Below are positions 1 through 10,500 of a stretch of 64,000 nucleotides of DNA, piece after piece. The position numbers and the translations under genes are program-made. Numbering within the stretch: position 1 is the stretch's first letter; each line of letters starts with the position of its first letter. Origin of the DNA: Lepidonotus clava (Eukaryota > Annelida > Polychaeta > Phyllodocida > Polynoidae); NCBI GenBank assembly GCA_936440205.1, contig OW387136.1, positions 53,929,718-53,993,717 of the forward strand, given 5' to 3'. The notes beneath the pieces were generated by a model. That model was not told the DNA's origin, did not search any database, and saw only the letters and a list, made by a program, of their open reading frames with translations.

Positions 1-790
1 AGTTATTCTTGGTTAGGACTAGTTTTAGCAGTTCTAATAGTGTGTCGTTTTTTGGATTTTCTGTGTTTTTTTGTTCTTTTGTTAGGATGTCGCGTATGGC
101 TGACAGACCTTCTTCGTTTGGTATATATGTTTGTGTATAGGGACGATACATCTAGGGTTCCTATTATTGGTTTCTGACTGAACATTGGTAGGCTCTCTAT
201 TTTATTGACAAAGTATGTATATGATTTTGAATTTCTTGTCAAAGGGTTTAGAAAATTGTCTACAAATAACGTGATTTTTTCTGTTGCACAGCTGTTGGCT
301 GAGACTATGGGTCTACCCGGTGTGGGTGTTGTTTGTTTGTGTATTTTCGGTAGGAAGTAGATGTGTGGTGTCCTAACCTTTTTTACCCGTAAGATCCCAG
401 CTACACTACGGGTTATTTCATTCTTTTCTATCATTTGATCTATGGCAGATTCTACCTGATTGTGGTGTGTTTCTGTTAGATCTGCTTTGGTCTGTTTGTA
501 GGTTTTTTCGTCACTAAGTTGTCTGTCAGCCTCTTTGATATAGTCTACTGTGTTTTGTATAACAATTGCTCCCCCCTTGTCTGCGGGTTTGATTGTTATA
601 TTTTTGTTTTTTGCTAGGTTTCTTAGGGCTTTTCTTTCTTCTTGGGTGATGTTTTGTTTGCCGATCTTTTGTTCAGGGGTTTTCGAGATCGTTATTTCAT
701 TTATGTTGATGAAGGTTTCTAGGGCCGGGGACCCGGTTGGGGCTCTCCAGTTTGATTTTTCTTTTATCTTTTTTTCTGTCCAAAAATATC
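1..790 (-). mobile_element. Penelope-like retroelement fragment (reverse transcriptase N-terminal part)
   Basis: Read on the minus strand, this stretch encodes blocks typical of Penelope-like element reverse transcriptase: ADKGGAIVIQ, PHIYFLPKIHK, GRPIVSANSCATEKI and TLDVSSLYTNI, in that order. The catalytic YxDD region would lie beyond the left edge of the window. No GIY-YIG endonuclease part is visible. Coding similarity stops near 790, where stop codons appear and the sequence becomes A/T-rich. The reading frame is disturbed near the left edge, so this is a partial, decayed copy. The family call is firm from the motifs; the element's true ends cannot be seen. Confidence 0.85.
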
Positions 791-1159
791 AATTTCAGGC
801 CCCTACCCTCAGAGGGCCAGAAAAATGGAAAGAACAAAATTATTCAAATATCACCTTAAAGTTACCTTTTTTTGTGCATGCAATTTAAATAAAGGCCCAA
901 ATAAAATCCCCATTCACTGTATTCTGCATTATTAAGTTAATAACATGCATAAAATAAACTACATAGCTCTATCCCTCATCAAAAAAGTGGAAAAATAAGT
1001 TTTAGATTACAGTTTTTCTTATTCTGATCTGATTGGCAAGTATACAAATAGAAATTTCATTTTACTAATTGTTGCATATTAAAAAAAGTATTTCTTTTAC
1101 TGACAAGGAGTTTCAAGTCATAAAGCTGAGATAAGTAACACATTTTATGATTTCCTTAC

Positions 1160-1579
1160 CAGAAAAGTTGGAGATATAGAGACCCTTGACGTTCAGTCAG
1201 GAGTCCAGAGTATGTGTGTCTGTCGGGTAGGTCTACAGTGCAGTCCCTGGGCATCTCAGGTCTGATTGAACCAAAGAACACACCCATCGTCATTGGGTGA
1301 TAGGTGTGAAGAATATGACGGATTCCATTATACCATTCTTCAGCAGATCTGCTATGGAACTCTCCATTTACCATGTTCAACACCTGTGAGTCAAATCTCA
1401 CTTCCAAATGTCCCTTTCCACTCTGAATGTGGTCCCTGTGTAGTAGTTTGCAGTCATCTGGATGAGAGGCCCAGATTTCAGCACAGGAACCATCACTCTC
1501 GGTATTTTCGGCTTTGTACACTATGATCAATCTGTCTGTGACCGGATCTTTTATGATTCTGAATCCAGGATGTTCATCT
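1160..1579 (-). CDS. NLR C-terminal module 4 (single exon)
   Basis: This 420-bp exon begins after cttgcaaatag in phase 2. It contains HLEVRFDSQVLNMVNGEF, a helix EEWYNGIRHILHTY and the strand MTMGVFFGSIRPE. It can end at the donor gtaagg in phase 2, or read into TAA two bases later. The repeated use of phase-2 donors in this gene favours splicing to a further exon left of the window. Confidence 0.6.
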
Positions 1580-4500
1580 CTATTTGCAAGGGAAAATTAA
1601 TGATGAATCAGTAAAGTTTTTTAATTATGGACTAAAATATCTCTCTCAGTAGTGTAAATTATGCTTTAATGCCTTTTGTTGTGTCATTGATAAACCTTGC
1701 AACCCTGAAGAATTTGATAATCAATGGCTGTGATCCAGTGTCAAAATTATGAGTAGGATCCTCCACTGTTAATGGCCATATTGATCAGAAAAAAGGAAAT
1801 GTCAAAGTATGACCTCATTAAAAGGAAAAGTCACTCAATACTTTTTTTTATATTATTTTTACAATAGTCCACCTTCCCTGCAAGGATTCTGCAAGGATAT
1901 AACAGGATAGATGAGCTTGTCTGCAAAAGAAGAACAGTTAGATTAAGCTTACTTACCTTGTGGATGTCACTGTTGGGCCAGATGTTGATATCAAGTAGCC
2001 TTGGTCTAATCCCCATTTCAAAAAGTTTCTATTCATCACTCCAGATAGGTCACCAGAAAAGTTCTCCAACTTGACCTTCAGTGATTTCAGCTTACACTCA
2101 GCGTGAATGTACTGTATGCATTCTTGTATTAGCTGTGTACCTGACTCAGATAAGACTAAACTGTTCCAGCCTTGACATATGATAATAACTTGGCTTTCTT
2201 TGGATAGATTTATATCTTCACTTCCAATGAAGGACATGTCAGAAAGTTGTGGCGTTCTGATGTAGGTTATATCATTGACTGTGTAGATGGAGACTGGACC
2301 ACTGGATGTTTGACAAGTGCGTGGACTGTTCCTGCAAGAAGACACCTCCATTTATGTTAATGGTTGATACAACGAAAGACGAACTTATTCTCTTCTGATA
2401 TACTTTTATTGGTTATGTTGCCTGTTCCAACCTGTAAACACTCAGTGCTAAAATATTCATATACTAGAAATATATATATATGATAGTAAGGTAATGTTCT
2501 CCCTACCCATGACCGAGAAATAATTCAATTGGCTTTATACATTCTTTCAAAATTGCTTTCCTACATTTTCTTTCTCTTGTTTTACCTGATTGTAAATTAA
2601 TATGCAAAACGAGAGGACAGTTAAGACACTTTAACTGAAAGTATAAGTATATGCATACACAATGATTTCTCCATTTTGATATATAAGTTAGATTAGTAAT
2701 ATTATTCTGGTAATTATTTTATTTTGAAAGATAAGTGGGTCAGTCATACTTACATTTTGAGAAACTGTACATCTGTATCACACATTACATCAACTCCTTT
2801 ATTACATCTGATATTTTTGATGTAATCTTCAGTAATTGATGCTTTTAGAAGTTGAGAATTTCCACTTCGGATAACAAGCAACTTGCATTGCTTCCATGTA
2901 TCCCAAATATGTAGTATCACATCTCTCCATTTACTTGGTGGTTCTTGTGGTTGAGGACCATAATGCGAAGTGGAGAATCCAACATTGATGACTAGTTTAG
3001 GACGACACATGTATTCATCATCGCTTGAGAGTGACAGTACATCATGAATAGAGCAAACATCTATTGTCACTTGTTGGTCTTTCACCTTTGAAAGAACGGC
3101 ATATCTGCTGGTTCCAGAGATCAATATCTGTTTTGAACTGCCCTCCAATTCACTATTAGAACAAAAATACTATTCATCAATGACATCGGAACCTACTTAC
3201 TACAGAGTTACATGTATGTGAGCAATTCTGTAAACTTGGGGATTTTTAACATACACTTTGATTGGTTATTTTATGGACTTTGGATAGTGACCCAATTTTT
3301 CCATGCCTAATTCTAGTTTCCATTTGTCTCTTTGTGGCTGGATTAGATACATCTTAATGTTGAGTACACATAATAAAAGATCTGAGATGGTACTGTCATT
3401 TCCATTATGATTTACATCAAGAATAAATGGTCTGAAGTTATGAAGAAGCAATTTAATACTGCGTGTCCATTGCAGGTCAAAAATTGTGTTTTTAGGCAAT
3501 TCAGTAAAACTCAGGCCAAGATGAATTACAATTTTGGTTTTGAGTTCTGGATACTTCGAGAGGTTTTCCAAGTCATCTGGCTGATTGACCATGAGATGAA
3601 GCTCCTGATCATTGGACCTGTTTTATATATAAAAAAAAAAGAAGCTCATTAAGTGAATGAAAAATGTAAATATTATCTGTCAAAAGGACTTTTTATAGGT
3701 GTCTCCAAATTCAAAATTACAATTTGACAATTTTTGTTAATGTTTTGATAGTTTCTAGAATATCTCATGGGCCTTTTACACTATGGCCATTGTTGATTAA
3801 TAAATCATGGAAGGAGATGCCACTCTCCTCCATAAACAGCATTTATAAGAGTAATCTGGTGTTCAAGGTCTATCATATATATTAAAATCCCATACGCAAT
3901 AATTCTAGACATAGATGCTAATACTCTAGAGATGCAAGTTGCCCTTTCTCAAATCCTACTATTGGATTTGCCAACAGTCTGCAACTACATTGATGAATAT
4001 ATATAAGGATGACATGTTTAAACAAAATTATCAGGAATACCTATATGTTTTAAGGCTTTTTCTATTATGAAAAATCCGGGACATATTGTTACCTGTCAAA
4101 TGCAGGAAGAAGTGCAGCATTACAGCACCTTACAAATTTTTCTCCATTTTCTTTTGACAAGCCTAGTTTCCAGCATTGTTGGACATGTTGGAAAAGTAAA
4201 ACATTTCCCGCATACAAGCTTCCACAACATTTTCTGAATGACTCAAGTTCTGGAACATTAATGTGGGCATCATTAGGCTGACATTTTCCTCCACAGAAGC
4301 AAGTGTCATTGGTCATTGTACACGTAATCATTTCTTTGACTCTGACAATCCAGTCAAAAGAATGTTCTGAATTGTCTGTAGAACAGTTGGTACCAGAGCA
4401 CTCAGCTCTACTTTGTAAAATGATGGTAGCTGTGGTTAATGTTTTTACTGCATTATGGTTGCCAGCCCTTCCGAAAATCACAGCTAACAGTTGGGCTGCT

Positions 4501-7500
4501 TGGTTGAGATCGGGTCTAGTTGCAAGCCAAAATGGCCAGAGGGTGTTTTGAAAGTAACTGATATGGCTCATGGCCATCATCCCATCAAATTCACATAGAC
4601 GGGAATGAGGCCAAACCCAGTAGTCTTTGTTCCCATCTTTTGCTGAACATTTCCTTTGTTTTTGAAGGAGGATCATAGCTGGAGAACTTGCTTCCAATTG
4701 GAAGGCCTCCAAGTCAGATTTTGTACAATGCTGACTCTCATTGAATAGACAGTATAATGCAAGATTTTGTACTTTTTTGATTTCGGTAGAACCATCACTT
4801 TCATTAAGCTGCTGTTTTTCACACTCTCTGTCGACCATTCTGCATGCTCTCATTCTGTAGAGGCTCACTTCTGTCAATGTCTCCATATCCGTACTTTTCA
4901 GATCCCCTTGTGAGTACAGCTGACAGGCTAATGTTAGATTCAAAGGGTTTGTCTCAAACTGAGGTTTTCCTGAAATGGCCTCAAGGAACTCTTTCACCTC
5001 AGACTGGTTTTGACATTTCATTTGTTTGAGAAGTTTACCTGCATAATCTACTCCATTCTCTGGAATAAAGCCATTGACTTCATACACGTGATCGAATCTT
5101 GCCATGTATTTTGCAGTAAGCCTTGAGTGGCCCTTTCTTGATGTTACCAACACATTGGTGGCCTCATTTTTTATCATTAGTTCAATTTCCTTAACAACAG
5201 AGCTGTTTTGAAAGTCCTCAAATGCCTCCACAATGACCAATACAGACTCTGGTTCATCCTTATACAGATCCATTATTGCATCTTTGTATGCCAACTTTCC
5301 AGGAATGGCATTTCTCATTGATCTCTGTAAGTCATCATCCTCTTCTTCAGGTGATAGAAAGATAACAGCCTTTATCTTGCTCCAAAAATATGAAGAAACT
5401 CTACCACTTGCCCAGAGCCATACCAGCCTTTTCGCTAATGTAGTCTTCCCAGAGCCTGCATCACCAACACACAATGTTTGGGTGGTCCTGTCACCACTGC
5501 TTTCAAAAATGCATTCTTCTGAAGTTTGTGACCTTAAAATAGGGAAAACATTCATCTCAAAATGCTTTCAATTAATACTCATTAAATAATCATAAATGAT
5601 CTTGAATGGAAAATTTGCTTTCCTTACTTTTGGTAACTCAGTTAAGTCAAAATATAATATATATATATAAACTTGATACCTTTTACATTAGCCTTGACAA
5701 ACTGATTAAAGCCTCAGCAAGAAAATGAGTCATAGCTACCTTTGTTTAACACTTTTCCCCAATTGTATGATGTGTAAGTTAGTGTACACTTCATCCAGCT
5801 TGACATGATTTGGGTCATCACTAAATTGTAACAATGCAGACTGGAATTTCTCTTTCAGAAAGATCTCCTTCATATTGTTAACTTCATCATGCAGAACTTT
5901 GTGGGCGATGAACGGTCCTGAATAAGAAAGGAACCAGATAGATTCAATGAATGGCATTTTTATTATGATTGTGGAAGGGGGGGAAATGAACACTTCATTA
6001 TCAAAAGTTATTACTGAACTGTTTTCTCTTTTTTTTTTTTTTTTACAATAAATGACTTTCTTTGTAAAAGTATCATTTTAAACATATGAGATATATATTC
6101 AATGTTTGTTTTCAGTGTTGATATGTGACTAAATTTTAGACAAGTAAGAACAGAATCTTCTATAATTATCTAATTTCCATTTTGCATGTAATGTTGCCTT
6201 CTTATATCAGGTAGGATCACATTAGAACTGCCCAAAAAGGCCAAAAAGATAAATAGTTGTGTTCAGGTTTCGTATCTAAAAAAAAATCAGGGCCAATAGG
6301 TTGGGATTTTTTTAATTAATTGTTATGACAGATTCACGTAGGGTTAAACATTAAGAACTTAGTCAATTCACCCTCTACACTGTTAAAATGGTGTTTAGAA
6401 TTTAAATGTGTTAAGGGCATAAACATGTTTATAATCTAAATACATTAAACCATATCTGTTTAAAACCTAAACACTTGTAACTTCTAAACATGTGTTGGGT
6501 TAACTATGCTTATAATCTAAACACATCATTAGTTGTGTTTAAAAGCTAAACACTTGTAACCTCTAACCATGTTTTGAATGGGATATGTTTAGAATCTAAA
6601 CACATAATATCAATTGTATACTATGGAAAAGAAAAATGGACACTTTGGGATTAGAACCCACATTCTTTACCTTCAAGGTAGACCTAACCAACTGAGCTAA
6701 CTTGGACTGCATGCAGTGCACACTTGCATAGTCAGCACCAATGAGTAGGATCCATACTACTATACAGGTGATCAACATTAGACAGACATTAGGTCATTAC
6801 TTTCATACCCCTACTTATTCAGTTAAGTAGCAAAGCTGGGCTGTGTCTACCTACAGGCCTCCATAGCTCAGTGGTAGAGCATAGGCTTCATATGTGAGGG
6901 GCCCAGGGTTCAAATCTCGGCTACTGAAGTTACCAAAATACTACTATGAAGTAGTTGTACTATTAGTGGTTTGCCACATGCCCTCCATATTTTTGGCCAT
7001 GATTGGTAAAATATTTTTTTCATACACTTAGGAATTTGGAACTTTGTGATTAAGAATGTTAGATATTTAAGTTTTTGTAGCGTCATTAAGATAATCACTT
7101 CATTGGTCTGCTATTCTAGGTATGGTCAACCAACCAGAACACCCCTAAAACATTTACAAAATGTTTTAAACACCTTTTTAGTAGGATTAACATGTAGACA
7201 CCTTTTTAGTACAAGAACGTTATCAGCTATACCCCATTTTACCTCCAACAATCAAACATTCCATGCAAGGCTAAACCAAGAAGGAAGGCCATATGTGGTT
7301 ATTGGCTCAATGATCCTGTAGTGTGATTACAGGAAAAATAAAACTTTCAATGCTGTTAACATTACATCTGGTGTAAACTGAATGGCATAGTACCATAGCA
7401 GTGTTTTACATGTAAGATCTATGTTTTTTTTTACACTCTACGGTATAGTATTGTTAAATTTAAAATGGTTTTCATCCTTAAGAATGAAAGTACACTGTAC

Positions 7501-10500
7501 ATATTACGGTATATTACTCTTTAACTTAACACCTAACCCTAAACACCTTGAAGACCTAAATGCTTCATAGATAAACACCTAAACATCATAGTTTTCTAAA
7601 CAGTTAACAGCTAAACATAAAAAAAGCATAAGCGTTTTGATTCTAAACACCTTGAGGACCTACACACTTCATGGTTAAACAGCTAAACATCACACATTTC
7701 TAAACACTTGACCCTAAACACCGATAATTCTAAACATGTTTAGGGAAATAAAGTGTTCCAAAACTGGATGCACCGAAGTGTTTAGGAAAATGTTTAGATT
7801 CTAAACACTTGTTTTAACAGTGTAGAACATTTTTTAACATCCGTAATACATATTTTGATAATGTTTAGTTGATGCAATATTAATTTATTCATTTTAATCT
7901 AACTTTAAGCATCTTAAATAAGATTTTCTATGGGAAAAACCTTCAGCAACTATTTTTTTTGCCTTATATAGTTTGAACCACAAAAGAATCTCACTTGTTA
8001 CCTTTAAGAGTATATTTTTGTTTGTAGATATCCACATCCTTTTCCAGGATATCTGTGACAACATGTCCCTGGTCCGCTTCAATCAGTGAGCATACAAAGC
8101 CTTCATAATGTCCAACTGTCTTGATTTAACACAACAACTCACTAATCTGTGCAGAATGTTCCCTCTCGGGTGTCTATGAACACATTTTGAAAAAGAAAAT
8201 CATTATACATAACATTATTGAATCAGCCAACTTTTACTTTTGAGTTCTCAGTAAAAGAAACAATGGATTCATGGATGGTGTTGTACACATCATTAGTAGA
8301 TATCAGTAAATTATTTTTAACCTTTTACATGAGAACAAATATATTTAATCAAACATTTTGTCCAGTCTACTTAAGTGAAAGTGTTTAAACTAATCATAAT
8401 GGCTCAACCCTTCCCCTAAGCCACCTAAATTTAATTCAGGAATTAAAGATTGCTGATCTACTACAGAAAATGGTATAAAAAAAGGGTGCATGATTTGTGG
8501 CAGAATGAAGCTATGTAGACTGAGTTATGCTAAATATGAGCATGACAAATTATTTCAAATTACTTTTCTTTGTTAGACATAGCATACTGATGATGCCACC
8601 TTTACGTAGCTAACAATTTCTGGGGCAATAATACTGACTGTTTCCCACCAATTTCTCACAGGGCAGGACAATGATGAAGGTATAGGTGCTACGAAGTTGG
8701 TATACAATAAAAATTGGAACTGCAACATTTCACTTTAGTAGGGATTGCTTGGCATCGCTTGGTTTACATAGAAGGACTGAAATACTAACTGTAATATCAT
8801 TCTTGTTGGCCTCAGATATGACCTTGTGTTTGATGAGTGAGGCCCAGAGGGCGGGAGTAGGTGTCACCTTCTGAATCAGCTCAGGGGCCTTCTGCTCCAA
8901 CACTTCTCCTTCAGCATAGCTTAGCATCTTCTCACGATCATCCTCAAAGTACAAAGATGGGTACATATAAATATATGTGTATACACAAAAGAATGATATG
9001 ATTCATTGTTCTGAAGTCCTTTCTCTCACTATAGTTGATAGTTTAATTTCATGATAGGCAGTATGTGTCAAACACACTTAATGATTTGAATTTCAAAAGC
9101 AAAACATATTACAAAATTCATTAAATGTTTTATGCAATTTGTTACTTAAGATACCTGGGAATTAAATAAACAATTTCAGATATGCATGTTCAAGACTAGA
9201 CCCTTCTCAATAAAGCATCAAAAGAACTAACTCTTAGGATCAAACAAATTTGAAGGTATTTTTACTTTACATGTTTTTATCTGGAGTTTATTTTGATCAT
9301 ATCAACTAGTTGAGATGATGGTACAGTTAACACTTTTTCTTATCAGAAATAAGCAATAACAGAAACAAACATTTAACCCTATTTTTCACCATTAATATAA
9401 ATTAAGTTATTCTAGAAAGAAAATACCTGTAAACTTAATGCTTCAACAGAGAGGTCTGTTACATATTCCATAAGGATATCAGTCATAATGTGTCTCTGTC
9501 CAGTCTCTGAGAGTGAGTAGAGAAAGCCCCGGTAGGTTCTTTTAGTTCCTCCCTTCAGATACTCCAACAAGCCTTCAACTTGTTCAGCTGGACATGCCCT
9601 GCCATCATCCTGAAAAGACAACTTTCATCTCTATAATTTGCTTCACATCAATGTGTTTTTTCTATGCTTTTTCTGAATATCAGAAATGCAGAGCAAAAAT
9701 TACACTTGACTGCAGGTCATATATCAAAACAATTTTAAATAAATTGATTGAAAAGAAGAATATGCTCCCACCTTGAACAGTTCAACCTCGATGATGGAAA
9801 GCACATGATTTTTCATTAATCTTTCCCAAAATAATGCGGTTGGCTTTATACATTCCTTCAATATTGGGGCCTTCTGTGTTAGCAGATGTTGCTTTTCTTC
9901 ATTTAAGTATTCCTTCCCTTGTTTTACCTAAATGTAAATGAATATTCAGAATGAGAGGACAGTTAAGACACTTTAACTAAAAAATTAGTATAATTTTGAT
10001 TCATTGAAAATAGTGCATATTATGCATACACATTGATTTAATCCATTTTGATATAATATTATAGGTTAGATTTTGCAGTTGCAAGACAGCAAATAAAAGA
10101 CAACCAGTATACTGGCACATCTTGAAGTTAGGATATCATAAGTTATGAACCCATGGAACTTGGGGATAGTGAATTAAAGGTATTATTGAAGGTCAACTTT
10201 GACATAGTCAATCAAAGGAGAACTTTCCATTCCTCAAGTAGAATTTAGATATCAGTAGAACTTTTATGGTCGCGTAGTGTGGTTGAGTTGAACTCTAAAA
10301 TATAATGTACAAGGTAATTTGTATTAGTAAGAGAGATTTATGTATTAATTTTGTTTTTACTTACACTTGATGGTAAAATTGTTGGGACCTCCTCTTCAAG
10401 TATTTGAGATATCACATATTCCTGATTTGTCTCTAACAATGTTTTAATGAAGCCAATATACTGCCTTATGACTCCCTTCTGTATGTGATTGATGAGCTCT

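Larger units (their letters stand above)
6374..7826. mobile_element. Non-autonomous TIR element with TAAACA-rich arms
   Basis: The ends form an inverted repeat: TCTACACTGTTAAAA at 6374 and its complement at about 7812-7826, followed by GTGTTTAG. Both arms (6,390-6,600 and 7,530-7,820) are full of short repeats of CTAAACAC/ATGTTTAG. No transposase frame is visible. Two tRNA-like promoter sequences lie inside, so the element probably carries later insertions. It sits in the intron between the linker exon and CARD 3 of the NLR gene. Confidence 0.55.

Noticed and set aside
6640-6930. Two working tRNA genes
   Set aside because: A and B boxes are good but acceptor stems do not pair and the T arms are imperfect, so they are tRNA-derived repeats.
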